From contig WTPW01001119.1 in assembly GCA_009809945.1 (NCBI GenBank), forward strand, positions 38,948 through 102,947: a DNA stretch of 64,000 bases. Reading direction: 5' to 3'. The position numbers and the translations under genes were made by a program. The notes under the pieces are model-generated. The model saw nothing but the letters and a program-made list of their open reading frames with translations, did not search any database and was not told where the DNA came from. Every line of letters starts with the position of its first letter. The first letter of the stretch is position 1. Positions 1 through 10,679 of this stretch are shown here, one piece after another. The stretch is from Gigaspora margarita. Lineage: Eukaryota; Glomeromycota; Glomeromycetes; Diversisporales; Gigasporaceae.

Positions 1-99
1 TTTTTTTTCTTTTTTTTTTTGTATAATATATGTATAATACCGGTAATATATAATAAAATATGTAATATTAAATAAAAATGTATATTTAATTTAAAATAA

Positions 100-310
100 A
101 TTTAAAATATATAATGTATAATAATAAATAAAAAAATATAAAATTTTATATTAAAATGCGAAACAATGCGAAAACCTGTAAAAACGATCAAAAATTTGCA
201 AAAGCGTGATTATATGAATATATATATCGTTTATTTATTTTTTTTAAAAAAATTTTGAAATTTTGCGAAATATTGCGATAATATGCAAAAAATTACCTCC
301 TGTAACCCCG
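100..310. repeat. Dispersed AT-rich repeat, second copy at about 29,860-30,090
   Basis: This stretch, with runs such as TATAAAATTTTATATTAAA, the GCGAAATATTGCGA motif and ATTACCTCCTGTA, recurs in the same orientation at about 29,860-30,090. It has no coding potential. The first 100 bases of the window are simple AT-rich DNA in which I see nothing else. The element type is unknown. Confidence 0.6.
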
Positions 311-755
311 GAGGAGATAATTAGGTACAAATTAGGTATGGGGTTGCATTATTTTTATTTGCCCTATTTCGCAATATTTCGCAATACATTTCGAAATATT
401 TTGAAATTTCTTTCGAAATCTTTCGAAATAATTTTGATTTCGAAATATTTTGAAATATTTTGAAATATTTCGAAATATTCGAAATATTTCATGTTGATCG
501 CAATTTTTTCGAAAGATTTTGGCATGCAATTTTTTTTGAAAGATTTCGTATATTTATTTTGCTGATGAAGTATGTAAATAAAAAACAAGATACAAAAGAA
601 CAAAAAAGCAAATCTAATAGCATTTGGGGAGATAGTAAAAGAATGCACAATGGTAATACAAAATCAATATGTAAAGAGATACTTAGAGAATTTCTACAGA
701 GATTGGATAATATTAAAAGAAGGTATATAGAAATAATAGTTTCCATTCACTTCTA

Positions 756-1110
756 ATGAGCGCAGTACCTCTAGGACATGAAGGTACTACAAATACAAAA
801 AAGTTAAGACAAAAAAATTCTAGTAAAAATATTATTATAATAGCTCACAATATTAATAGCCTCAAAACACAAAATTATAAACTTAACTCTTTATTATACC
901 AGATAAATAAAAATGGCTATAACATAATAGGTTTAGCTGAAACAAATTTATACAAAAGAGCAGCTAAATTTTTTTTAAAGAATATTAGGTTGTATAAAGG
1001 TTTTTGATTAGGTGCAGATTTCAAAAAGCACAAAGAGTCAAGAGTAGAATAGGCAGAAAAAATTTTTATTTTCAATAATTTCTGGAATCAATATTATACA
1101 AGTATTTATA
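756..1110 (+). pseudogene. Truncated LINE-type endonuclease (EEP fold) fragment
   Basis: An 83-codon open frame (756-1007) contains IIIIAHNINSLKTQNYKLNS followed by YNIIGLAETNLY. This is the layout of the N-terminal endonuclease/exonuclease/phosphatase domain of non-LTR retrotransposons: a first strand with an Asn, then the catalytic Glu in the (L)xETN-like motif. The frame continues past a TGA at 1005-1007 (…YKGF-stop-LGADFKKH…) and then a TAG, until a DNA transposon begins at 1119. Only about 110 codons of a domain normally over 200 residues are present, with no reverse transcriptase, so this is a dead 5' fragment. The family assignment is by motif memory. The TGA lies where a Trp would be plausible. 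Confidence 0.6.
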
Positions 1111-1573
1111 CAGTATAGCAGTGTTGTCATAGGACTAATAATGCTACCCGAAACTCTTTTGGCCCAAAAACCAAAACCAAAACTAGTTTTAAATGTCCGA
1201 AACCAATTTCCAAAATTCCAAAACTATGTTAAAAATCTGTAACTATATTAAAACCCCAAAACTAAAATAGTATTATCTGAAACTTTATTGGCTCAATGCA
1301 GGGTTAACTTATTATCAGGTATTTGTTAAAAAAATTCTCACACTTACTCGATTAATAAATTGATCACGATTAACAACAGGTTTTGACGTACGTATGCACG
1401 TATATATGTATGTAGCGCCGGCACTTGAGCTCTGGTATGTACTAACAAAATAGCAAAACCTGACGAAACCATAAGTTTCATCAATGACGAAACTTGACGA
1501 AACTTATGGTTTCGTTAGGATTCGTCATTTCATCAGGCATTACTTGTATGTACTGCCTGTTGTCTTTTGCAAA

Positions 1574-2140
1574 TCAAATTTTTTTTTATATTTTCTTTTT
1601 TTTTATTTTTTTTATTTGTTATGTTTTTTATTTTTTATTTAACTATTTTTTATTATTTTTTTTTTCATTTAAATTTTTAAATTGGTTTTTTTTTTATTTT
1701 TATTTAAAATTTTTTTTTCAGTTTTTTTTATTATTTTTATTTTTTTATTTTTTTATGTTTTTTTTTGCTTTTATTTGTTTTTTTTTATATTTTATTTTAA
1801 CTTTTTTTTTAGTATACTTTTATTTTAACTTTTTTTTTTTCAGTATACTTTTATTTTAACTTATTTTATTTTTTTTTGTTTTTTGTTTTTTTATTTTTTT
1901 TTTGTTTTTCTTTTTTTATTTTTATTTAATCTTTTTTTTTTGGGTTTAATTTTTTTTTCTTTTTACTTTTTTCTTTGTTTTTTATTATTATTTATTTTTA
2001 TTTTTTTATAATGTTTTTTATATTTAATTTTTTAATTTTTTTGATTAAATTTTTTGTTTTTTTTGTTTTTTATTAATTTATTTATTTATTTATTTGTTTA
2101 TTAATTAATTTATTTATCTATTTATTTTTTTGTTGCTTTA
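1574..2140 (+). repeat. Strand-asymmetric T-rich low-complexity tract
   Basis: About 560 bp consists mostly of T with occasional A and very little G or C. The 121-codon Phe-rich open frame across it is a composition artefact. It lies wholly inside the hAT-like element. A mirror-image A-rich tract lies at 48,185-48,670 inside another DNA transposon. Confidence 0.8.
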
Positions 2141-2322
2141 GTTTTTTATAGGTGGATGAGGTTAGTTGGGTAGATTATAGACGTAAAGGTGGGAAAATGG
2201 ATCTTTTACGGTAGAAGGATAGGGCGGATAGATGGAAGAGTAGGGAAAATTGATCTTTACAGAAGAAGGATATGGCGATAGGTGTTTTTCAGGTAGGTAA
2301 GTTTCATGGGTATGCGCATCTA

Positions 2323-2412
2323 TACAATGGTAGAAATAAAAAGTAAATTCCTGGCTATTTCTTACTATAGAAATAACCAGAAATTTACTTTTTATTCACA
2401 CCATTGCATATA
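2323..2412. repeat. Hairpin-forming inverted repeat
   Basis: The arm ATACAATGG..AAATAAAAAGTAAATT is mirrored by AAATTTACTTTTTATTC..CCATTGCAT around a short centre, TACTATAG. It would extrude as a stem of about 35 bp. It is part of the nested hAT-like element. Confidence 0.65.
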
Positions 2413-3008
2413 TGCACTATAGATGTGGCTATTTAAAATTTAATAGATATAGTAGATTTCTGGATCCTACTTATTTACACAGGTAATAAAACCAAAAAGA
2501 AAACTTTATTAGCAGGCCAGTTTCAGAGTTTCAGTATAGTTTTGGAGTATTGGTATAGTTTTGGGTCTTTAGGCAAGTTTCAGCCAAGAAGATCATGTCT
2601 GAAACTGGTAATACCAGTTTCAGTTTCGGTCAATCTGAAACTATATAGTTTTGGGTAGCATCATTACATAGGACAGCTTTAGACAATGAATTTGAACAAT
2701 TTTGAACAATTTTGAACAATTAAATAAAGTAAAATTACTTAAAATTTTATTAAGATAACTTAATTAAATTTTAACTGAAATGTGTTTAGTATCTAAAAAA
2801 ATATATAGTTATATATTTTTTTTAGATATATTTATTAATTATTATAGCCTGAACAAGTTTTGAACAATCTTGAATATTTGAACAATCTTGGATATAAACA
2901 AGTTAAAAAAGGCTATAAATAGCCAAAATGTACAATACTTTAGTATAGTACTATAAAACTAGAAGTTTTCAGGTTTAAGCAAATTTAATAAAAAAATAAT
3001 TAATATAA

Positions 3009-3234
3009 GGCCATACAAATTAAATTAGTTGATTCTCGTCACATGGAACAAACAAATAGGACTCAGCCGGCTGACAAAAAATATTATATTTAAAAAATTT
3101 TTTAATATAAAAAACTTTTATAAAATTTTTTTTTATAGAAGAATTAAAAAAATTTTATATAGAAAAAATTTTAACTTTTCTAAAAAAGTGACCCGGCCGA
3201 GTGACGAGAATCAATTTTATTAGTTTGTGTGGCC
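3009..3234. mobile_element. Short inverted-repeat element (MITE)
   Basis: The ends GGCCATACAAATTAA and, inverted, GGCCACACAAACTAAT are followed on both arms by TTGATTCTCGTCAC and a CGGC-containing stretch, giving TIRs of about 60 bp around an AT-rich core. I could not settle the target duplication; the flanks are TAATATAA and TAATACTT. The frame across it is not a gene. From 3235 to 3626 I see only AT-rich DNA. Confidence 0.6.
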
Positions 3235-3791
3235 TAATACTTTATTAACAAAAGAATTTTCTAGCAAGCATCTTTTTATTAAATCATGCTAAAATATACC
3301 AAATTATACAATAAAAGATAGATATACTAAAAATTAAAGTATTGTTTACTGTATAGCAAAAGATAATAAAAATATATTGTATTGCTTAATTTATAAACTT
3401 TAAAGCCTTTTTTTTTTTAGTTTTTTTGTCTTTTGTTATCCAAATAATTAACTTGTTTATTTTATTTTAAATTTATATAAATTGTTTTCAAAAGTTGTAT
3501 GTATTCTTTATAAGATGTTTGATTCATTTTATATATATGATAGTATAGTTTTGTTAATTATAGATGAAGTATAAAAAATGAGAATAAAAAGCATGTAACT
3601 TGTTATAAAAAACTTTTTTAATAAAGCTCTTGTGCAGTGTTGTTATAGGACAGCTTTGGACAATGATTTGAACAATTTTAAACAATTTTGAACAATTTTA
3701 GCAATTAAATAAAGTAAAATTACTTAAAATTTTATTAAGATAACCTATTTTAATTTCAACTGAAATGTTTTAGCACCTAAAAAAATATATA

Positions 3792-3974
3792 CAGTCGTCC
3801 TCCTCTATAATCATGTGGTTTGTTTTACATATAAAAGATGTGATTATAAAATTTTAATAGTAATATGATTATATAAAGTTTTTTTAATAAGTAAATTGCC
3901 AATAATTTTTCAAAAAATAGTGCTTATAAAGAGGGTGTGACTATATAGGAGGCGACTATAGAGGAGGATGACTG
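3792..3974. mobile_element. TA-target (Tc1/mariner-like) MITE
   Basis: CAGTCGTCCTCCTCTATA opens and TATAGAGGAGGATGACTG closes the element, so the 18-bp TIRs differ at one base. It is flanked by TA at 3790-3791 and 3975-3976. The uninterrupted site is visible in the sister copies as AAATATATAGTTATAT, which confirms a TA duplication. At 183 bp it is too short for a transposase. Confidence 0.85.
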
Positions 3975-3992
3975 TAGTTATATATTTTTTAG

Positions 3993-4451
3993 CATATGGG
4001 CTAATTAATGGAATTGCCAATAACTTTTGATATACTAATCTATTTTTGAATAATTTTATTACCAAAATGTTGGTCTCGATGAGATGGTTCTAATAAATCC
4101 AAAATCATCAAAATTCAATCACAGGATCCCAAGATAATTAAGTTTGTATAATTTTACTATTAACTTTTACTATGTAGACAATCAACGTATGGATTGGTTT
4201 TACTATATAGACAATCAATGTATGGATTGGTTTTCATATATGAAAACCAATCCATACGTTGATTGCTACATAGTAAAAGTTAATATAAAATTATACAAAA
4301 TCTTAATTATCTTGGGATCCTATGATTGGATTTTGATGATTTTGGATTCATTAGAACCGTCTCATCGAGACCAACATTTTGGTAATAAAATTATTCAAAA
4401 ATAGATTAGTATATCAAAAGTTTTTGCCAATTCCATAAACCAGCCCATATG
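3993..4451. mobile_element. Long palindromic foldback element (CATATGGG family)
   Basis: Almost the whole 459 bp is one inverted repeat centred near 4240 (GGTTTTCATATATGAAAACC). The arms run CATATGGGCTAATTAATGG… against CATATGGGCTGGTTTATGG…. A smaller relative with the same CATATGGG termini sits at 48,692-48,954. The frame at 4144-4404 only reads through the palindrome. The target duplication is unclear. Confidence 0.75.
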
Positions 4452-4937
4452 GATAGATTTATTAATTATTAAAGCCTGAACAAGCTTAAACAATCTTGGA
4501 TATTTGGACAATTTTGGATCTGAACAAGCCAAAAAAAGCTGTGAGCAGCCAAAACATACAATATTGCTCTTGTGTTTATAAGCTATATTTTAACTCAAAT
4601 AAATGGTTTTATTATTTACAATACAAGTTAGTTTGCTTCGAAGTTACAAAAAAAATTGTAATATGTTTAATAATTATCTATCTGTTTTTACAAAAAGTGT
4701 ATCATGTGAATAATAAACTGTTTTATGATTGGTCAACTCCTTATGATCAGACCTGTGCATTTTTGAAAAATATGAAAGTTCTCTTTTGCTATAGAAGTAA
4801 AACATCCTTATTAAGTTCTATATCTTGTTTTTCAAAGCTTATTTTTGAGATAATTTTTTTTTAATTCATGATCCACCTAGAAATCAGTAAAAAATCATAT
4901 GATTTTCAATAATTTCACTATTATATTTCGCCTCTTT

Positions 4938-5301
4938 CAGAATTTGGTGTTTTCCTAAGGACAAATCAATTTTGTACTAAGTAAACCTCCCTTATGCACA
5001 TAATAAGCATTGTAAAAGAGAAAAATACAAGTATAATGGTAGTTGAAACATTAAAATTGGCTCAGTGAATCGTAAGATATACCGGTAGGTGCATTTGTCC
5101 TTATGACTATATGATATAAACAAAGAAGTAAACAAATAGTTGTAAAGACAAAAATGCCCATATCTTACGATCCACTAGCCTGATTTCAATGTTTTAATAA
5201 CCATTATGCTTGTAATTTCCTTCTCTACAATGTTTGTTATGCACACAAGAGAGATTTGCTTAGTACAAAGTAGATTTTCCTTAGGGAAATGCCAGATTTC
5301 A
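4938..5301. repeat. Imperfect foldback with arms of about 145 bp
   Basis: The left arm 4938-5082 (GGTGTTTTCCTAAGGACAAA … GAATCGTAAGATAT) is mirrored by 5158-5301 (ATATCTTACGATCC … CTTAGGGAAATGCC). The arms have diverged by scattered substitutions. The centre, about 75 bp, is unique. It is probably an old palindromic MITE; I could not identify TSDs. Confidence 0.65.
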
Positions 5302-5319
5302 AAAAAGAAAAACCATTAA

Positions 5320-5568
5320 AGCCAGGCATCATCATGTGACTAACTACCAATCAAATTATAAATTTTGATTATCACGGATCAGCCTGACAAGAAAAAAAAG
5401 TGAAAAACACCAAAAATACAAGAAACAAGTATCTAAACCTGTCTTGGAGCATTAATTAAAAATGTCGGAAAGGCAATTTTATCTATAAAACATTTCTAAC
5501 TTTAGCTCCTAACTAACTCTTGCCCTAATTTTAATTAAATAATAAAAAACATATAAAGGTACCTGGCT
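5320..5568. mobile_element. TTAA-target (piggyBac-like) MITE
   Basis: AGCCAGGCATC at the left end and, inverted, AGCCAGGTACC at the right end, flanked by TTAA at 5316-5319 and 5569-5572. TTAA targeting is the hallmark of piggyBac-type transposition. No coding capacity at 249 bp. The flanks (TTTCAAAAAAGAAAAA before, CTCAAAAAAGAAAAA after) look like a direct repeat at the insertion site. Confidence 0.6.
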
Positions 5569-5845
5569 TTAACAGTTTCTCAAAAAAGAAAAAAATTACA
5601 TAGTAAACATATCCCACAGTTTACTATGTTTTTTCACTAGTTCCCAGGCAGATCACAAATTAAAAACTCTAATTTTGATATCACTGGTAAAGGGTTAGTT
5701 TATTTTTTTTTAGGACCCTAAGTTAGTTGGATTTTTAGTCTTATAATCTTGATTTTGTTTGTTCAATTTGTAAATTAGAAAAATATTTTTAATGCTAATA
5801 AAAGAATGAGGCAAGACCTCACCTTAACACAAAAAAAAAAAAAAA

Positions 5846-5949
5846 ATTATTTTTATTGCATTAATTACTTGAAAAAAATATATATATTTTTATTGCATTA
5901 ATTACTTGAAAAAAAAATATATATATTTTTATTGCATTAATTACTTGAT
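5846..5949. repeat. Tandem repeat, three units
   Basis: ATTTTTATTGCATTAATTAC followed by TTGA and an A/TA spacer occurs three times in a row with slightly different spacer length. From 5950 to 6278 there is only AT-rich DNA. Confidence 0.8.
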
Positions 5950-6278
5950 TAATTTTTGAGTATAGCAACTATGATATTCAATGTTTATTGTTTATTTTAG
6001 TAGACCCAGAAAAAAACTCTACATTTTTGCTTTAATAAAAAAAAAAAAATTTCAAATTTTAGAAAATCTTTCTCGAAAACAGTTCAAGAGATAAAAAAAT
6101 TTACTATTTTCTACCGCTAGTAGTATATTAATATGTGATTAACCAACTAAAAAACTATTTTATCCAAAACTACAAATCTATAATATATTATATATCTTCG
6201 TTAAGAATAATCTTGATGATTTCACCATATAAATTTAAATCCATTTAAATAAATTTACACACACGTAAATTGATTTAA

Positions 6279-6461
6279 CTAAATAGGTACATTGATTAGT
6301 TTTATATTTTCAGTGGTTTTATCTATATGTTTGCTATTTTCGCTGGCATTATTGGTATTATTAGATTCGTCTATGCCAATAATATCACTTAGAATGTCAT
6401 TATTTAATTTTTTATTGTCAATTAAATTAGGGGGAGTAATACTTGAAGCGGTAAAAAATCT
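6279..6461 (-). pseudogene. Possible orphan exon or coding remnant, Asn/Asp-rich
   Basis: On the minus strand 60 codons stay open before TAG at 6279-6281 and read as a hydrophilic peptide containing TPPNLIDNKKLNND and ILSDIIGIDESNNTNNASEN. The upstream in-frame TAA means it can only be an exon or a fragment. The plus strand is also open here (74 codons, hydrophobic), which weakens both. Polar content is expected from AT-rich codons, so support is weak. I recognise no family. Confidence 0.2.
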
Positions 6462-6519
6462 TTATATTCGCTTATCAGCCTTCTATAAGCACCATCAACA
6501 ATACATCTTGAGATAAAGT

Positions 6520-7580
6520 ACAAACTTCGCGTTGAATCCTTGTGGTAATCGCATATGTTGCGGCTGCGCCATGTCTCGTTTTTATATTCATAAGTATGAT
6601 CGTACGAATATAAATTTCATACTATACTACTTTATATATTACTCACATGTAATCAATATTTTCTTATTTTTGCAATACGTATATACTGACATGTAGGGTT
6701 GCAATTTTGTTATCCATTAGGAAAAAAAAAGACAATAGTTACTTATCCATTGAGATTCATTGGGGGACTCTGGCAGGTATTACTTCTATAAAGTTTGTTT
6801 TAATATCTGGGATATGAGTAAGAATATGTTTTTGTATCTAAGTACAGTACATTCACGTATTCTCTAAGGCCGTTACGGGACACAACTCGTAAAGTACACA
6901 TGTCAGAGAGATAGATTCATTGAATTTTTTAAAACATCGTTATATATAGAGATGCTGGTGAAATTAATTTAACCAATTTTACCAATTTAACATCAATTTC
7001 AATAGTGGTGAAATTATTTCATCACTCTAAATTTTTTCACCAGCACCTTTAGTTTTAGTTTAAAATCCGTTATATCTCTCATTATGTTAGATACATGTCC
7101 ATTATATCCAGATTTGGCAATCTATTGTTTATTTACAATATATATATATATATATTAAAAATATATTGTATATAACCTATTTAACATTATATATATAACT
7201 TATTTATCTAACAATCAGATATTTCTAAAATAAGCATTCTATAATTTTGCATGGTTAAATGTGTTGTAAAGGAAAAAACAAGATGAAAAGTTTGAATTAA
7301 TATTTATCTCTGGATATAACAGATATATATTTAATTTGTAATCTTGGATTTTGTTAAGCCATGGAAATAAATAACAAGTTTATAAAGATAATAATGGCTT
7401 ATAACAAAAACTCAATTGTACAATAGAGACTAAGATTGTCTATGAAAAAGAATAATAATGAGTAGGATCTGACACATGTAATCACGCAAAATTGTTCGTA
7501 AACTCTAATAAAAGATTAGATTAATCAATATTTAATAAATTGAATTATTTTAAATGAACTCATACGAAACCTTAAACATG
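6520..7580. other. Intergenic AT-rich region with one short inverted repeat
   Basis: No coding frame is supported. At about 6953-7049, ATGCTGGTGAAATT is mirrored by TTTCACCAGCACC, a remnant of a roughly 100-bp palindromic MITE. This is the region downstream (3' side) of SEC62. Confidence 0.5.
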
Positions 7581-7620
7581 ATAAATCTAAATAGTAAATA
7601 AAATCACAAAATCATAAACC

Positions 7621-8450
7621 CTAATTGTCTTTCTTTTCATCATCATATATTTCCTCATCATCACCATCTTCAACAGTTGTACGAAGATCTCTATCTTCTC
7701 TACCTTTATCTTCTTCTTCTTCTTCTTTCTTTTTAGGTTCCCATCCCCAAAGTGGAATAAAACTCTCAATAGGGCCAACATCCGCAAATAAATTAGGAAA
7801 TAGCCATATGCCAGGAGGTACGATTATCATTGTGATAATGAACAGCACAAGTCTGACCACAGCAAGGATCATGAAAACTCCGAAGAGACATAATATAGCT
7901 ACTGATATGTACCAAACAATATCCCGTAATATAGGCGGCCAAAGAGGAAACAATACAGCCGCAAAAACGATTCCTATTAATCCTAATCCTCCCAAATAAT
8001 TCATCAATTGTGATCCTTCATAAAACCAAGCATAATATTGGTCATCGCTCCATTGTTGTGTAGTCGTTACGGATAAAGGTCTATTACGAGCGCCGCTTTC
8101 ACCTCCAGAACGTTCAACACGTAAATAAAAAGCATGAGACATTACCTCACTAAGAACACGAGATGCCTCAGCTTCATTGGTAATTTTTGGAACGTTTTTT
8201 AATTTTTTATAAGAATCTTTTTGGAGGGCTTTTATAGCAGTTTTTCCTATTAAAAATATTAATGTGTCATATCCTTGTGTTATTTATGATGTTTAGAATA
8301 ATTTATAGCCGACACACACTACTCACCTTTAAAATATTCTACTCTTTTTCCGTTTAAAATACCCTGTCGGGTTTTTAAGTGTGATGTAGATCTCAAGTAT
8401 TTAGCTACGTTGAGTAGTTCCGGTGGTGCCTCGGCTTGTTTTGCTTCCAT
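7621..8450 (-). CDS. SEC62: Sec62, translocation protein of the ER Sec63 complex (two exons)
   Basis: Sec62 is the ER membrane subunit that works with Sec63 and the Sec61 channel in post-translational protein import. The reading is join(8450..8327, 8246..7621), 249 residues, stop TAG. The intron 8326-8247 (80 bp) is GTGAG…AATAG. This acceptor gives RVEYFKGKTAIKAL, the conserved Sec62 signature; an AG upstream would add residues that break it. The N-terminal cytosolic domain (1-120) has LRSTSHLKTRQGILNGKRVE and the WFYEGSQ motif near residue 115. Two hydrophobic segments follow (about 126-147 and 150-184) with a short turn, as the family requires. After IPLWGWEP the tail is KKKEEEEEDK and then acidic. 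The start is the first ATG, in ACGAGTTAAGATGGAAGC. Trp codons are TGG throughout. The locus looks intact, unlike its surroundings. No promoter element is clear. Confidence 0.93.
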
Positions 8451-8459
8451 CTTAACTCG

Positions 8460-9473
8460 TTTTTTAAAATTTTATCTCGCAAATGATCTCAAGAATTCGT
8501 TCAAGAAGGGATTTAAAATGTTCACACAATAACTTTTTATTTCTTTTTTTAAATATGACCAATTGAATTTGACCACATCAAGTATTAATTTTATTGGTGT
8601 TCGCATCGATATTACGTAATATTTTGAGCGGGTTTGCCGTTCGAACATTCCAGAATACATAAATTAAGAAACAATCAATTATTGTGACAGATTTAAAATA
8701 AAGAAAATAACTTATTATACACTAGTGCAGGGTTGGCATTGGACAATGTCCAAATAAATTTAATTGGACAATTGGACATTTGGACATTTGGATCATGTCC
8801 AAAATTTGCAAGCCGAATAGTATCGATGTATAACGGCTAAAATATATATCGATTACAATCCCCACTATCGATTTTTATCGATTTAGATAGTGTTCGATTT
8901 TTATCGATTTAGATAACTTAAAGACTACATTTTTGTGATTTGTCCCATTTTCAAAAATTTCATATTGAAATTTGATTTTTTTTTGATTTCTTGTATTCTG
9001 ATTGGTCAAAAATTAATTAATAAAAAATATTTTAAAAATAATTTTAAAAATAATTTTAAAATTAGCCAATAAAAAGAAGCCAAGCATGTGACTTGTCCTA
9101 TTTTGGTTAAATTTTTACGTATCATATAAAAATACTATAGTTTTTTTTTTTTTTTTTAATTTTAATGGTGAGACCTTGCTCTTATCTTTATTAAATTTAA
9201 TGGAAAAAATACTATAGTTTTAAAGCTATATATTTTAAAAGGTTATTATAACTTTTTTAAAAAATAAGGCTGTTAAGTTGTAATAAATTGATTTAGCTAT
9301 AAAATAGTGGCTTCCTTTTTAAAATATCTTTTTTAGATCATAAGTTATTAGCTTTTAAAGTTTGTGTAGTCTTTAAGTATCACGCACTGTAGTAATTGAT
9401 TTTTATCGATTTAGATAGTAATCAATATCATATCAATTTAGACTGATTATCATCATATAAGTTATAACCAATT
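8460..9473. other. Upstream flank of SEC62 with repeat remnants
   Basis: No gene is supported. From about 8727 the sequence repeats (T)TGGACAATTGGACATTTGGA-type motifs, which recur at about 12,470-12,570 and 18,040-18,120. Clusters of ATCGATTTTTATCGATTTAG recur at 12,290-12,440 and 29,430-29,600. These look like remnants of one or two dispersed repeats whose ends I could not define. Confidence 0.45.
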
Positions 9474-10546
9474 TTTTTTTTTTTAATCTTAAGCAGTCCC
9501 GCAGTGACTCTTTATTAAAATATGCAAGAATTTTTAGAAAAATACATGGTGACTTCTAATACTATGAGCCCTATATCACACTGATTCTATTTTTCAAGAA
9601 TGCAATATGCGACCTGCCGCACTAGTTCGATACTACAAACTAGAAGTTTGAAACGTCAAACTAAAGGGCATTGTCGAACAGCCTAATTTTAAAACCTTCT
9701 TCTCCAAGCTTCTCGAGTAAAGAAATTCTAGTAAAAAAACACAAATATATAGAAAATAAAAGGGAAAATAAAAGGGGGATAGACATCATTACCTAAATGA
9801 ATACCAAAATCAAAACAAAATAAAGTAAAAAGAAAAAAGAAAAAGGCAAAAATTAGACTAAACAACAGCACCAATTTCGCCTGGTTCCAACTATAAAAAT
9901 TATATAATACTCATTGATAGATACCAAGTATAATATTTACAGCAAAAAATGTGTAAAAAAGCTGATAAAAGAAATAGTAAAAAAAAAAAAAACTATGGCT
10001 AAAAGAATATTCTAGAAAGAAATTTCAATTCGTGTTTATTTCCAAACTATCAACGTCCTGAATTTTACTCGTGACTTGATCCAATTCGGAAGCCGCAATC
10101 CCAAAATGGAAGAGTAAACAATGCTAATCTTTTGGAGGGGGTAAGCCGAAATGCCCACTTTTGTCGAAATTTCAAAAAGCCAAAGGAGCAGAAAATGTCA
10201 CTTGAAGCAAATTTAAAGGAAAATATAGGAAGATAAAACTCATTTTTTTGTTGTTTTCCATTGTTTTACCACAATATCCTTTATCGACAAAGACTACCAT
10301 TATCTTTACTAGAATTTCTTGTACCAAGGGCACCAATTGCTAGTTATCTTGCACAACTGACGCTTCTAGCTTGCATGCCGAATATAAAAGAAGAGTCCTC
10401 AATGCAGCAGTTGACCTTTTTTTAAAAACCGTATATTGTGTTGTCCTACAGTACTTTAAGTATCTGGCAATGCTCCAACAAAAAACTTTTTGTTTTTCTT
10501 CCATCAGAAATTTGGTTCAGATGATCATTGGAAAGAGTTTTTTATA
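9474..10546 (-). mobile_element. Non-LTR retroposon family 2, copy A
   Basis: This 1,073-bp insertion has a 15-bp target duplication, AAGTTATAACCAATT, at 9459-9473 and 10,547-10,561. The left edge is a T run, that is, a poly(A) tail on the minus strand, so the element was reverse transcribed in minus orientation. The 5' end is near 10,546 (CCAATGATCATCTGAACCAA on the minus strand). Related copies lie at 15,570-16,512 (minus) and about 26,370-27,120 (plus). It carries no reverse transcriptase frame. I do not see a convincing A/B box, so calling it a SINE is uncertain. Confidence 0.75.
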
Positions 10547-10679
10547 AAGTTATAACCAATTAAAAATATAATTAAAACTTTTTATTTATTAAATTTTTTT
10601 TATTTACAAATCTTTCACTAAAAACATTTTTACATATTTATAAAATTCATATCCCATGCTCCTTATAACAAACCTGTCT

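Larger units (their letters stand above)
1136..2666. mobile_element. hAT-like non-autonomous element nested in copy 1
   Basis: The termini TAATAATGCTACCCGAAACT and, inverted, TAATGATGCTACCCAAAACT are near-perfect TIRs. The target duplication is CATAGGAC at 1128-1135 and 2667-2674, exact over 8 bp. No transposase can be read. The interior has subterminal CCAAAACT/CCGAAACC-type motifs, a 560-bp T-rich tract and a hairpin. The terminal motif TA(A/G)TRATGCYACC resembles that of the 18,128 and 38,755 elements, so the three may share a transposase. Confidence 0.85.
1119..2940. mobile_element. hAT-type MITE, copy 1 (interrupted)
   Basis: The ends read CAGTGTTGTCATAGG on the left and TACAATACTT on the right, the inverse of the family terminus CAGTGTTGT with transitions. 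The flanking 8-bp repeats are CAGTATAG (1111-1118) and TAGTATAG (2941-2948), 7 of 8 identical. The body matches the copies at 3635-4566 and 24,797-25,076 (motifs ACAGCTTTGGACAATG, GAACAATTTTGAACAATT, AAGTAAAATTACTTAAAATT). The element is split by the nested insertion at 1136-2666. An 8-bp TSD and a CAGTG start are typical of hAT non-autonomous elements. Confidence 0.75.
3635..4566. mobile_element. hAT-type MITE, copy 2 (interrupted twice)
   Basis: The ends are CAGTGTTGTTATAGG and ..CATACAATATTG. The exact 8-bp target duplication CTCTTGTG lies at 3627-3634 and 4567-4574. It is the same family as 1119-2940 and 24,797-25,076. Two later insertions (3792-3974 and 3993-4451) expand it from about 280 to 932 bp. 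Confidence 0.85.

Noticed and set aside
1494..1859. 121-codon Phe-rich frame
   Set aside because: It is a read-through of the T-rich tract; composition alone explains it.
7625..7999. Plus-strand 124-codon frame
   Set aside because: Antisense shadow of the SEC62 coding exon.
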